The notes: generated by a model not told the origin, from the letters alone. 23,624 bases of DNA from JAAYCU01 sp964401335 (GCA_964401335.1 CAYNYK010000083.1:1-23624); one strand, 5' to 3'; positions 1 through 8,177 are shown, numbered from the stretch's first letter. Translations and numbers: made by a program.

Positions 1-173
1 CAAAACAAACCAACAGGTCAATTATCCCACCCCGGAGGACACTCTCATAGTTTCTGCGGGCTGGTATCCCTCGCTTGCCCGCCACGTCCAACCCAGGCGA
101 GGTAAACTGCTTCGAGCTGGTCCGGCCTTATCTCGAACGGCGAAAATGTCCAATGTTTTTTGTGGACTTCGCT
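1..173. other. 5' edge region, no gene seen
   Basis: No convincing coding sequence is visible in the first 173 bases. The short open frames here have no ribosome binding site, no recognisable protein character, and overlap the promoter-like element at 174-202. The region may be the downstream or upstream flank of a gene outside the window. Confidence 0.5.
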
Positions 174-202
174 TTGTCCTGGCACTGGGACAGGGGTAGA
201 AT
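174..202 (+). promoter_or_regulatory. sigma70-like promoter of the ABC operon
   Basis: A -35-like hexamer TTGTCC (174-179) and a -10-like hexamer TAGAAT (197-202) are separated by exactly 17 bp, predicting a transcript start near 209. A short inverted repeat, TGTCC (175-179) and GGACA (188-192), overlaps the -35/spacer and could be an operator. The predicted leader to the first gene at 345 is about 135 nt. Inference from consensus only. Confidence 0.5.
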
Positions 203-344
203 CAGATGGCGGGGCGGGTTATCGGATGAATCACCGGCTCGCGAGGCCAACCGGGGTAACGAGAAGAAACGTGATTCCGCGAGGCCGTCGCCCTTGCCGC
301 CGGGTGCGGTGGCGCGAGGAATCCTTCCTTCGGATGGATGAGCC

Positions 345-1160
345 ATGTATCGAATGTTGGCCATCGGTGTTTTGCTTTTCTGGCTCAGTGCGATGAGCGC
401 TTTGTTCATGCGTGACGTGTGGCCCGCCTGGACGGCCCAGGAGCCGCCGCCCATGACCCCGACCCAACTCGCCCGGCTGGCCGACCGCAAAACGCAACTC
501 GGAATTTTCGCCGGCGACGGGCGTCGGCTCGGCACGGCCTGGAGGCAGATGACCACCTCCGCCGCCACGACCACCTTGTACGGGACGGTCATTACCGAGC
601 CTTACGCATACATCCCCGCCACCCGCACGGAGACGGAAACCGAGTTCAACGTCGATGGCGGGCTTGAAGCCTTCAGGCTGAATGTCTATGGAATCCAGGG
701 CACGATTATCGAGGCCCAGGGTGAACGACGCGGCATCTTCTTCCCCTGCGAATTTCAGTTCGGCGTCATGCGTCGCCGGATCAACCTCGACCTCTCGGCG
801 ACACGGCTGATCGGCGATTCGCTCCAGCCGTTCGGGTATTTGCCGGAATTGCGCGTCGGTCAGGCGTGGCGGATGCAGATTTTGGATCCGCTGTCGGCCA
901 TCGTGGGCGGCAAGGCCCGGTTTCATAGCGTCGTTGCCCGGGTGACCGGCCGTGAGGTGATTATCCACGAGGGCCGGCCGGTCGAGTGCTTCGTGGTCGT
1001 CATGGACAACCATCCGATCAAAGCCTGGGTGGACGACGACGGACGGGTGTGCGTCCAGGAGGCGGAGATGCCGGGCTTTGGAAAAATGATCCTGCGGGCG
1101 GAGCCCTATGATGAACGGGCCTTCCAGCAGGCGCGGCAGAATATCGGTACGAACAACTGA
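345..1160 (+). CDS. Membrane-anchored or exported protein of unknown function, ABC operon partner
   Basis: Encodes 271 aa. The N-terminus has a hydrophobic stretch (about residues 5-22) followed by a Pro-rich linker, so it is probably a signal anchor or signal peptide with the rest outside the cytoplasm. The body is beta-rich in character, with alternating polar and hydrophobic residues and segments such as RVGQAWRMQILDPLS. This faintly resembles the domain preceding transglutaminase cores in planctomycete proteins and DUF3108-like folds, from memory only. No catalytic motif is visible. It is the first gene after the promoter at 174-202 and lies 19 bp before the likely start of the ABC ATPase, so it probably works with that transporter, for example as an extracytoplasmic partner. 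A second in-frame ATG at 354 is an alternative start. Function not recognised. Confidence 0.7.
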   Translation: MYRMLAIGVLLFWLSAMSALFMRDVWPAWTAQEPPPMTPTQLARLADRKTQLGIFAGDGRRLGTAWRQMTTSAATTTLYGTVITEPYAYIPATRTETETEFNVDGGLEAFRLNVYGIQGTIIEAQGERRGIFFPCEFQFGVMRRRINLDLSATRLIGDSLQPFGYLPELRVGQAWRMQILDPLSAIVGGKARFHSVVARVTGREVIIHEGRPVECFVVVMDNHPIKAWVDDDGRVCVQEAEMPGFGKMILRAEPYDERAFQQARQNIGTNN

Positions 1161-1179
1161 TGAACAGAATGGTGTATGT

Positions 1180-1941
1180 ATGAACCCCGCCATCGACCTC
1201 CATGAGGTGACCAAGCGTTTCGGCGACTTTACGGCCGTCGATCGTTTGAGTCTGACCATCCCGCAAGGCGAGCTTTTCGCCTTTCTCGGCCCGAACGGAG
1301 CGGGCAAGACGACCACCATCAAGATGCTGGTCGGATTACTCCTGCCCGACGGCGGGTCGGTGCGGGTTTGCGGACATGCGATGGGTCGCGACGGCCAATT
1401 GGCCAAGGCCCAGCTTGCGTATGTGCCCGACCAGCCGTTTCTATACGAGAAACTCACCGGCCGCGAGTTCCTCGATTTCGTGGGCCAGATGTACGGCCTG
1501 TCGCGAGAGGTTCAGGAGCAACGCACCAAGGAACTGGTCGATCTGCTCGAAATGGGCTCGTTCCTGCATCAGCTAACGGAAAGCTATTCGCATGGCATGA
1601 AGCAGCGGACCGTCCTGGCGGCGGCCTTGCTGCATGATCCGACGGTTATGGTCACCGACGAGCCGATGGTCGGCCTCGATCCGCGGACGGTGCGGACGGT
1701 GAAGGACATCCTGCGGAACATGGTGCGCGAGGGCAAGACGGTTTTCATGAGTACCCATACGCTGGAGGTGGCCGAGGCCGTCGCCGATCGGATCGGAATT
1801 ATCCATCACGGGCGGCTGATCGCGGTGGGTACGCTGGAGGAGCTTCGCCACCAGGCCAGCCGCAGTGCGACGCTCGAGGATATCTTCCTCAGCCTTACCG
1901 GTGACGAGCGGAACGGAACAAGCGAAACGGTGCCGACATGA
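1180..1941 (+). CDS. ABC transporter ATP-binding protein
   Basis: Encodes 253 aa from the ATG at 1180. An in-frame ATG at 1108 would add 24 residues without family similarity and would lie inside the preceding gene, so 1180 is preferred although its ribosome binding site is weak. All nucleotide-binding motifs are present: Walker A GPNGAGKTT (residues 37-45), an LSGGQ-type signature in divergent form YSHGMKQR, Walker B VMVTDEPMVGLDP, and H-loop STHTLEVAE. The layout matches the ABC-2 exporter class (CcmA/NatA-like). The stop overlaps the start of the permease gene (ATGA at 1938-1941), the classic arrangement for translational coupling, so the two very probably form one exporter. Substrate unknown. 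Confidence 0.93.
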   Translation: MNPAIDLHEVTKRFGDFTAVDRLSLTIPQGELFAFLGPNGAGKTTTIKMLVGLLLPDGGSVRVCGHAMGRDGQLAKAQLAYVPDQPFLYEKLTGREFLDFVGQMYGLSREVQEQRTKELVDLLEMGSFLHQLTESYSHGMKQRTVLAAALLHDPTVMVTDEPMVGLDPRTVRTVKDILRNMVREGKTVFMSTHTLEVAEAVADRIGIIHHGRLIAVGTLEELRHQASRSATLEDIFLSLTGDERNGTSETVPT

Positions 1942-3680
1942 CCAGCATGAGCAGTGATCCCGGGGGGCGGCGCTTGCCCCTGGAAGGTGACCTTGCCGTG
2001 TCGCCTTGTGTACCGAACCACGGAGTGTGGCTTCTGCTTAAGCTGCGTTATGCCTTGGTACGCAATTATTTATGGGAGATGTTTTACCGACGCCCGTTGA
2101 ACGTCATCGGGACCGCCGCGACGGTTCTGGTGATCTGGGCGGGTCTGTATGTGCTGCTGTTATTTACCTTTGAGGAAGTACAGAAAGACGTTTTGGAAGG
2201 GATCGTGGCCATCCCGCTCATTTTCACCTTTTTCTTCCTCGCCCTGACGGGTATGCTCGCCTTCTCCAACGCGATCATCAGTTATGGCAGCTTGTTCCAT
2301 AGGCCGGAAAGTGCGTATCTGCTCGCCTCGCCGCTCAATCCGCGGGACATGATCATTGTCAAGTATCTGGAAACCCTGTTGTTGTCGAGTTGGTCGCTGG
2401 TGCTGCTGGGTTTGCCCCTGATGATGGCCATCGCCAACAAGCTCGGCGGAAACTGGTCCTTTTATCCGCTGTTTCTGGGCCTGTTTCTGTTGTTTATTCC
2501 GATACCGGGGGCGTTGGGGATGTTGTTGGCCTGGGCCGTGACGATGGTTTTCCCAAAAACGCCGCGGCGCGCGTTGATCTACGCCACGCTGGTGGTTCTG
2601 GTGGTAGGGGGGGCGTGGGGCTGGCGGGTGGCGGACCCGACGAACACCTCCAGCGAATGGCTGAAGAACTTCTATGATCGTGTTTCGCTGGTGCAGAATG
2701 CCATGTTACCGCACACCTGGGTGTCCAAGGGTATCAGCCATGCGATAAGCGGCCGAGCAGGCTCGGCGGCCTTTTACCTGATGGTGATCGTGGCCAACGC
2801 CTTATTGGCCAGTTTCCTGGTGGTGGCGGTCGTCGCCCGCTGGTTCACGGCCGCCTTTACCCGGGCCCAGTGTTCGGGTACACGACGAAACGGCCCGCCG
2901 GGCAGGGTGATTAACTGGATCGCGGAGATTCTTTTTGCCTATCTGCCCCGCCGGCAGCGCATGTTGGCTACCAACGATTTGAAGACGTTTTTCCGTGACC
3001 CGCTGCAATGGACGCAGATGGCGATTCTATTCGGTCTGTTGGCCCTCTATGTCAGCAATGTGCAGCGGTTATGGACGGACATGGTCCATCCGGGTTTGCA
3101 GGTCTTGGTGGCCTTTCTCAACTTGACCGCGGTCAGCCTGATTTTGGCGACTTTTACCAGCCGGTTTGTTTTTCCGCTCGTTTCCTTGGAGAGCCAGCAG
3201 CTTTGGTTGCTGGGCCTGCTACCTTTGCCCCGTGGCCGCATCATCATGGCCAAGTTCCTCTACGCCCTGACCATTACCCTCCTGGCTGGCGTTACCGTGA
3301 TCAGCGTTTCGATTTTCCGGCTGCAATTGCCGCCGGCTCTGGCTGCCGCTCATCTGATATGCGTCGTTGCCATTTGTATCGGACTATGCGGCGTGAGTAT
3401 CGGCATGGGGGCCCGGATGCCCGTATTCAACGAGCGTAACCCGGCGCGGATCGCCGGGGGGTTCGGCGGGACGGTCAGTTTGATGTGTTCGGTCGGATTG
3501 GTCGTGCTTTCGCTGGTGGCCGTCGCCATTATGAGCCTCCGAGTAGCCCAGGCCGGCAATGGAACAACGGTGATGCAGGCGTTGGCTTGGGGAGTGAGCG
3601 GCGTGGTTGTGCTCAATGTACTGGTGGCCACGACCGTTTTGACCTTGGGTATCCGGCATTTCCGACGGTTGCAATGCTGA
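1938..3680 (+). CDS. ABC transporter permease, large polytopic membrane protein
   Basis: Encodes 580 aa, overlapping the ATPase gene by 4 bp. About 12 hydrophobic segments are visible, in two groups of about six separated by a soluble stretch near residues 310-350 (a basic segment with RRQRMLATNDLKTFFRDP). This looks like two fused ABC-2-like halves in one chain. The length fits the large putative ABC exporter permeases found next to CcmA-type ATPases. It would be the membrane channel of the exporter whose ATPase is encoded upstream. A cytoplasmic N-terminal region of about 45 residues precedes the first helix. Substrate unknown; the family call rests on topology and gene context rather than a sequence signature. 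Confidence 0.85.
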   Translation: MTSMSSDPGGRRLPLEGDLAVSPCVPNHGVWLLLKLRYALVRNYLWEMFYRRPLNVIGTAATVLVIWAGLYVLLLFTFEEVQKDVLEGIVAIPLIFTFFFLALTGMLAFSNAIISYGSLFHRPESAYLLASPLNPRDMIIVKYLETLLLSSWSLVLLGLPLMMAIANKLGGNWSFYPLFLGLFLLFIPIPGALGMLLAWAVTMVFPKTPRRALIYATLVVLVVGGAWGWRVADPTNTSSEWLKNFYDRVSLVQNAMLPHTWVSKGISHAISGRAGSAAFYLMVIVANALLASFLVVAVVARWFTAAFTRAQCSGTRRNGPPGRVINWIAEILFAYLPRRQRMLATNDLKTFFRDPLQWTQMAILFGLLALYVSNVQRLWTDMVHPGLQVLVAFLNLTAVSLILATFTSRFVFPLVSLESQQLWLLGLLPLPRGRIIMAKFLYALTITLLAGVTVISVSIFRLQLPPALAAAHLICVVAICIGLCGVSIGMGARMPVFNERNPARIAGGFGGTVSLMCSVGLVVLSLVAVAIMSLRVAQAGNGTTVMQALAWGVSGVVVLNVLVATTVLTLGIRHFRRLQC

Positions 3681-3798
3681 GTCGTCGCATTATCCGATAA
3701 CCGCGGTCCGCGGCGTGGAATCCCTGCGGCCGATCGATTTTTCTGTGTTTTTTCGCTATTTCTTTGATTTCGCGATAGAGATTAAACCGGCCGCGAGG
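3681..3798. other. Intergenic region, possible weak terminator
   Basis: Contains a GC-rich self-complementary patch (CCGC near 3708 and GCGG near 3727) followed by T-rich runs (3738-3765), which could terminate the ABC operon. No continuous strong stem with an immediate T tract is seen, so this is only suggestive. Confidence 0.25.
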
Positions 3799-3804
3799 TA
3801 GAAT
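3799..3804 (+). promoter_or_regulatory. -10-like element TAGAAT
   Basis: TAGAAT at 3799-3804 lies 17 bp before the preferred ATG at 3822, giving a predicted transcript start near 3811 and a leader of about 11 nt that carries the GAGGTGG ribosome binding site. No good -35 hexamer is seen at the expected distance. Confidence 0.35.
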
Positions 3805-3821
3805 AGGGTGAGGTGGAAAGA

Positions 3822-4205
3822 ATGCACAAGCCAACCCCTATCTCTATCGAGAGCGCGCCGCCGGTCGAGCGCCGACGAGTGATTCCGTTTACCCACGAGG
3901 AAAAACGTCGGATTTTTCGCGGCATGGTGGCCGGTGAACTGGAGGCCGGCATTTTGCGTTACTCGCGGCGGATGCAGTTGCTTCGATATGCTGAGCGTTT
4001 GGGTATCGACGAATTCGAGGCCACCTTGCTGATCGCCGAGGCCCAGTATCACGCCGACCAGATCGAGCCGATCCGGTTTGATAGCGAGGCCTCGGTTGAG
4101 AATTTCAGCCGTCCGGAAGCCTGGTCCATTCCTGTTCGTCTGGCCGTGGCCGTAATGGCCGCTCTTTTCATCAACCTGCTCCTGATCTGGTGGCTGGTCG
4201 GTTGA
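3822..4205 (+). CDS. Small tail-anchored membrane protein, unknown function
   Basis: Encodes 127 aa from the ATG at 3822, chosen because GAGGTGG (3810-3816) sits 5 nt upstream; an in-frame GTG at 3813 is the alternative. The N-terminal two thirds are soluble and charged (many Arg/Glu, segment FTHEEKRRIFRGMVAGELE). The last about 23 residues form one hydrophobic helix (VRLAVAVMAALFINLLLIWW) ending two or three residues before the stop, so the topology is tail-anchored with a cytoplasmic domain. No family recognised. It is convergent with the CPBP protease gene, with only 13 bp between stops. A role in membrane-linked regulation is possible but unsupported. Confidence 0.7.
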   Translation: MHKPTPISIESAPPVERRRVIPFTHEEKRRIFRGMVAGELEAGILRYSRRMQLLRYAERLGIDEFEATLLIAEAQYHADQIEPIRFDSEASVENFSRPEAWSIPVRLAVAVMAALFINLLLIWWLVG

Positions 4206-4218
4206 TCCCATGGGGGAT

Positions 4219-5085
4219 TTATTTGCCGATGGCGAACCAGAGCAGCGGTTTGGCGTTAAAGAGCAGGTGTACGAGAACAGGCACATAGAGCGAGCCGGTG
4301 CGTTCGTAAAGATAACCGAGAATGATTCCGAAGGTCGCGAGAGGTAATATATCCCGAAGATTGCCGATGTGGGCCAGGCCGAAAAGCGTGCCGGCCAGCA
4401 GAATGGCAAACCAGCGATGACGATAGGAACCGTAGCGCGGCCGAATCAGCCGCCGTAACGCGGATTGAATAATCCCCCGGAAAAATAATTCCTCGCCGAT
4501 CGGGGCCAGAAAGAGGGCCCCAGCTATCGCAACCCAATGTATCCAGATAGGCGTGGCCGCGTCTTTCAAGGTCTGGAACACGTTGTGTTCCTCCATCCTG
4601 TAACCCACTTTATTAAGAAGGTGGAAACAGGCGAGCAGGAGTAGCTGGGTCACCAGAAGGGATACCAGCCACCCACCGGGTACGTAAGCCCACCCGATAC
4701 GTGTCTTTGGCATGCGCAGCCCGAGTCCGCGCAGACCTCCGACAAAAGCCGATCGAGCCACCGCCAGACAAATCATGGCCATGAAGAGTAGGGTAACGTT
4801 ACCGGCGACGAGGTTTCGCCACAGATTGACCTGTTCCTCGGAAAATCGACCATCGGTATTTAGGTTTCCGATCCCTATCCAGGCGAACGCCCCGAGAGGA
4901 TAGGCCAGCAGGCACAGCCAGACGGCGATGAGACCGAGGCGTTGGGGTCGCAAAGGCGAACCTCGCAGAGGATCGCGTCGCCCCGTGAGGCCCCAAAAGA
5001 TGAGCCAGCCGAGGAGTACGATGCCACCCGCGATCAGCAGTGCGTAATCGATACTGATCAGGATTCGCTCGGTCGATATTTGCAT
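4219..5085 (-). CDS. CPBP family intramembrane metalloprotease
   Basis: Encodes 288 aa with about eight hydrophobic segments. The CPBP (CAAX protease and bacteriocin-processing, formerly Abi) motifs are all present: EELFFR (residues 198-203, EExxxR), FGLAH (235-239, FxxxH) and HLLFN (273-277). In this family the Glu and His residues bind the metal and catalyse intramembrane peptide cleavage. Substrates are generally unknown in bacteria; the family includes CAAX-processing and bacteriocin-immunity proteins. It is a single gene, convergent with the small membrane protein and divergent from trpC, 73 bp away. An AAGGG sequence lies about 12 nt upstream of the start on the minus strand. The family call is secure, the specific role is not. 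Confidence 0.9.
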   Translation of the reverse strand: MQISTERILISIDYALLIAGGIVLLGWLIFWGLTGRRDPLRGSPLRPQRLGLIAVWLCLLAYPLGAFAWIGIGNLNTDGRFSEEQVNLWRNLVAGNVTLLFMAMICLAVARSAFVGGLRGLGLRMPKTRIGWAYVPGGWLVSLLVTQLLLLACFHLLNKVGYRMEEHNVFQTLKDAATPIWIHWVAIAGALFLAPIGEELFFRGIIQSALRRLIRPRYGSYRHRWFAILLAGTLFGLAHIGNLRDILPLATFGIILGYLYERTGSLYVPVLVHLLFNAKPLLWFAIGK

Positions 5086-5126
5086 AAATCACGATTACCC
5101 TTATCGATACCGGCCGAACCTTTCGA

Positions 5127-5132
5127 TAGAAT
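5127..5132 (+). promoter_or_regulatory. -10-like element upstream of trpC
   Basis: TAGAAT at 5127-5132, with a predicted start near 5139, in the 73-bp divergent gap between the CPBP gene and trpC. It is the same hexamer as those at 197 and 3799. No clear -35 hexamer at 16-18 bp. Confidence 0.35.
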
Positions 5133-5158
5133 GTACGTTTATCAAAAGGAACCTCGGC

Positions 5159-5968
5159 GTGGCTACTATATTGGACAATATCGTGGAAACCAAGCGGCGG
5201 GAGGTCGAGCAAGCCCGGCTTCGTTGTCCGCTTGAGCAAGTGAAAGCGGCGGCCGGTCGAATGCCGCCGCCCAGGGATTTCTTCGGCGCCTTGGCCGTCC
5301 CGGCTACCAGAGGTGTGCATCTGATTGCCGAGGTCAAAAAGAAATCGCCTTCCGCAGGTCTTATTCGGCCGGATTTTGAGCCAGTGGCTTTGGCGAAAAT
5401 CTACGCCCAGAGCGGTGCGTCGACCCTGAGTGTGTTGACCGACGAGAGTTATTTCGACGGCCGGTTGGAGTACATCGAGCAGGTCAAACAGGCCGTGGCT
5501 CTGCCGGTTTTGCGCAAGGATTTCATGATCGACCCTTATCAGATCTACGAGGCCCGGGCGGCCGGCGCGGATGCGATTCTCTTGATCGGAGAAGTGCTGG
5601 ATCCGTCCTTGCTTCGCGATATGCGCGATCTGGCCGGCGAACTGGGGATGAGCAGTCTGATTGAAGTACACGAGGAAGAAACGCTGGATCACGTGCTGAA
5701 AGCCGTTTCCTTCACTCCCGATAACCGGTGCCTGCTGGGGATCAATAATCGGAACCTGAAAATCCAGCGGATTGATCTGGAGACCACGCGCCGGCTGGCG
5801 GGTCTGGCTCCGCCGGGGGCGATCCTGGTATCCGAGAGCGGCATCAAGACCCGATCAGACGTGGAGAAGCTTATAGCCTGCGGTGCCCGGGCGTTGTTGA
5901 TCGGAGAAACCTTTATGCGGGCACCGGATATAGGAGCGAAGATTCACGAATTGCTCGGGTCGGGATGA
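5159..5968 (+). CDS. trpC: Indole-3-glycerol phosphate synthase
   Basis: Encodes 269 aa. The GTG at 5159 is the start: AAAGGA lies about 8 nt upstream and the N-terminus ILDNIVETKRREVE is the typical beginning of the family. TrpC converts 1-(2-carboxyphenylamino)-1-deoxyribulose 5-phosphate to indole-3-glycerol phosphate in tryptophan synthesis, in the cytoplasm. Family landmarks are visible in order along the TIM barrel: IAEVKKKSPSAGLI (catalytic Lys region), LRKDFMIDPYQIYEARAAGA, GINNRNL and LVSESGI. Length is usual. No other trp gene is adjacent; it overlaps or abuts cdsA instead, so tryptophan genes are probably scattered in this genome. Confidence 0.97.
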   Translation: MATILDNIVETKRREVEQARLRCPLEQVKAAAGRMPPPRDFFGALAVPATRGVHLIAEVKKKSPSAGLIRPDFEPVALAKIYAQSGASTLSVLTDESYFDGRLEYIEQVKQAVALPVLRKDFMIDPYQIYEARAAGADAILLIGEVLDPSLLRDMRDLAGELGMSSLIEVHEEETLDHVLKAVSFTPDNRCLLGINNRNLKIQRIDLETTRRLAGLAPPGAILVSESGIKTRSDVEKLIACGARALLIGETFMRAPDIGAKIHELLGSG

Positions 5969-6000
5969 AAATCAGTCCGTTGCGAAAGGAACAACAGGCA

Positions 6001-6972
6001 ATGTTCTGGCAAAGAATACTTTTCGGCTCTTTGATGATCGCCGCATTGGTTGGGGTGGTGACATTCGACGGATGGATTTCGCAACGAATGCTGACGGAAT
6101 CGTTGAGATGTTCGGCTCATTTTGGGGGTCGCGCTCTTTTGTTTTGTGGATTGCCGATGGCCCTGCTGATATTGGTTCTTTTGGTTCCAGCGGTTTTTGA
6201 ATTGGGTCAACTGTGCCGTTCAGGAGGCTATCGGCCGGCGGTGTATTGGTCCGGTTTTGTGGCCGTTGGTTTGGCCATCGTGCCCTGGCTGGAAATGCAA
6301 TACCGCATTGCGCCGGGTGGCGCGCTTTGTCCGCTGATTCCGGTCGCGGTGTCGCCAACGGTTTTGTGGTTGACCGGCGGTTTTCTGGGCGCTTGCCTGA
6401 TTATCCTGGCCCGAAAGACCACCGAACGAGCGGTCTCCAATATAGCCGTTACCTTGTTTATCATGATTTATCTGGGGCTTTTGGGATCATTCGCTTTGCG
6501 AATACGATGCCTGCAACCGGGGATGGCCGGCTCGGCGTTGATAATATATTTTATTATCAGTGTAAAATTCGGAGACATCGGGGCCTACTTCACCGGTCGG
6601 CTTTTCGGGAAACACAAGCTGATTTTCTGGCTTAGCCCTGGCAAAACGATCGAAGGGGCCATCGGCGCGATGGTTTTCGGTGGAGGTGTGTCCGTGGGGC
6701 TGATGGCGTTATGGTCGCACTTGGCGGTGGGCTCGCCAGCCATCGGCAAGCCTCCTCTTACGCTTTCGGAAGCCTTTTTATTTGGCATAGTTATGGCGAT
6801 CTTTGGTCATTTTGGCGATCTGGTGGAGTCGGCCATCAAGCGGGATGTGGGGAGCAAGGATTCGGGGCGGATCATCCCGTCTTTTGGTGGCCTGCTGGAT
6901 CTTTTGGACTCGCCTCTGGTAGGAGCCCCCGTGGCCTGGGGGTATCTAACAATTTTGGGCGGTTTGGGTTAA
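6001..6972 (+). CDS. cdsA: Phosphatidate cytidylyltransferase
   Basis: Encodes 323 aa from the ATG at 6001. This start is preferred because MFWQRILFGSLMIA is the usual family N-terminus and AAAGGA lies 10 nt upstream. The in-frame ATG at 5965, overlapping the trpC stop as ATGA, would add 12 polar residues. The enzyme makes CDP-diacylglycerol from phosphatidate and CTP, the branch point of phospholipid synthesis, in the inner membrane. About eight membrane segments are visible. The C-terminal signature is KRDVGSKDSGRIIPSFGG (from about residue 280) followed by LLDLLDS. The classical pattern has HGG and DRxD; here these read FGG and DLLD. The upstream block SVKFGDIGAYFTGRLFGK is also typical. 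Confidence 0.94.
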   Translation: MFWQRILFGSLMIAALVGVVTFDGWISQRMLTESLRCSAHFGGRALLFCGLPMALLILVLLVPAVFELGQLCRSGGYRPAVYWSGFVAVGLAIVPWLEMQYRIAPGGALCPLIPVAVSPTVLWLTGGFLGACLIILARKTTERAVSNIAVTLFIMIYLGLLGSFALRIRCLQPGMAGSALIIYFIISVKFGDIGAYFTGRLFGKHKLIFWLSPGKTIEGAIGAMVFGGGVSVGLMALWSHLAVGSPAIGKPPLTLSEAFLFGIVMAIFGHFGDLVESAIKRDVGSKDSGRIIPSFGGLLDLLDSPLVGAPVAWGYLTILGGLG

Positions 6973-7124
6973 AATTGAGTATAGGCAGGGCGCATCCATT
7001 TTAGTGGATAAGGGGATGGGGCCGGCCTAGTATGATCGGTGCTTAAGGCCAAGGCGGAAAACCAGCCGGCCTCGACCCGTTTGGGCGAGGTCTCTGGTAG
7101 CGCATAAAGGAGACCACGAACACT
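6973..7124 (+). promoter_or_regulatory. Structured leader upstream of phoH
   Basis: A 152-nt gap with two overlapping predicted hairpins. Hairpin A pairs GGCCGGC (7020-7026) with GCCGGCC (7065-7071), extendable by wobble pairs to 7017/7074. Hairpin B pairs CCTCG plus CCC (7070-7078) with GGGCGAGG (7083-7090), with one bulged A and a GTTT loop. Both need 7070-7074, so they exclude each other. The phoH ribosome binding site AAAGGAG (7106-7112) follows. A -10-like TATGAT (7031-7036) is also present. A regulatory role is inference. Confidence 0.35.
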
Positions 7125-8066
7125 TTGGAACTCAGCATCACCCTCGATCAAGCGGTCCGGCGGGCCGAGTTATTCGGTTCGGCCGATCGGAACCTGCGGC
7201 TTATCCGTGACGCCTTGGGCGTGCAGATCAGCTCGCGTGATTCTCTGATCAAGCTCAAGGGTTCGGCCCAGGCGGTGGGGCGGGCGGCCATCGTGCTGGA
7301 GGAACTGCAGCGTCTCATGCGCGCGGGTAACGAACTGACCGACGAACAGGTTGCCCAGACCGTTCGTCATACCAATCTTTCAGAGGAACCTTCGGCGGAC
7401 GACCACGATATCATCGATGTTTACGCCCGACATACCATCGTAAGACCTCGGACCGAAGGGCAAAAAGCCTATGTCCAAGCGGTGCGTACGCATGATCTGG
7501 TTTTCTGCGTCGGTCCGGCGGGCACGGGCAAGACCTACCTCGCGGTGGCCATGGCCGTCGCCATGCTCAAGCAGAATCAGATCAAGAGGATCGTGCTTGT
7601 GCGACCGGCGGTGGAAGCGGGGGAAAAGTTGGGTTATTTACCCGGCGACATGCAGGCGAAGGTTAATCCTTACCTTCGTCCGTTGTTCGACGCCATGCAT
7701 GATATGATGAGTTTCGACCAGATCAAGCGGTTCATCGCCAACGACGTAATCGAGATCGCCCCGCTGGCTTTCATGCGCGGGCGAACCCTGAATAATAGTG
7801 CGATCATTCTGGACGAAGCCCAGAACAGCACCTGTTCGCAGATGATGATGTTTTTGACCCGGCTGGGCCATCACAGCAAGATGATCGTAACCGGCGACGA
7901 CAGCCAGATCGATCTGGCGCGGCCGGCGGACAGCGGAGTGGTGGATGCGATTCGTCGACTTGCGGGATTGCATGGAATCGCCACAATCCGGCTGGACAAG
8001 CAGGATATCGTTCGGCACCGGCTGGTACAGGAGATTGTGCGCGCTTATGCCAACCGGAAAGCTTGA
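7125..8066 (+). CDS. phoH: PhoH family ATPase
   Basis: Encodes 313 aa. The only reasonable start is the TTG at 7125, with AAAGGAG about 12 nt upstream; no ATG or GTG is nearby in frame. An N-terminal KH-like region (about residues 1-70) precedes the PhoH NTPase core with Walker A GPAGTGKT (130-137), Walker B AIILDEAQN (226-234) and GDDSQIDL (257-264). This is the PhoH/YbeZ-type architecture: a cytoplasmic RNA-linked ATPase or helicase, usually encoded beside ybeY, as here (one gene between). Exact biochemical role in this group is not established. The helicase-like domain is intact and the length is usual. Confidence 0.95.
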   Translation: MELSITLDQAVRRAELFGSADRNLRLIRDALGVQISSRDSLIKLKGSAQAVGRAAIVLEELQRLMRAGNELTDEQVAQTVRHTNLSEEPSADDHDIIDVYARHTIVRPRTEGQKAYVQAVRTHDLVFCVGPAGTGKTYLAVAMAVAMLKQNQIKRIVLVRPAVEAGEKLGYLPGDMQAKVNPYLRPLFDAMHDMMSFDQIKRFIANDVIEIAPLAFMRGRTLNNSAIILDEAQNSTCSQMMMFLTRLGHHSKMIVTGDDSQIDLARPADSGVVDAIRRLAGLHGIATIRLDKQDIVRHRLVQEIVRAYANRKA

Positions 8067-8177
8067 TATTATGGGACCCAAGGCGGGTAACTGGCGCGCC
8101 CGTCACGGTTGGACGATAGTCATCTAACGGCACGGTGTTTGTTGTGCCGAACAATCAAGGCGAGGTCCATCGCTCAA

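Noticed and set aside
75..396. Small plus-strand open frames at the left edge
   Set aside because: They span the promoter-like element and leader, with no credible start signals or family similarity.
231..1457. Long open frame on the minus strand (408 codons)
   Set aside because: It lies antisense to the 345-1160 gene and the ABC ATPase, has no domain character and is Pro/Arg/Gly-rich, as expected for a shadow of a GC-rich gene.
8109..8177. Upstream TTG extension of the pgpH-like gene
   Set aside because: No nearby ribosome binding site and residues not typical of the family; kept only as an alternative start.
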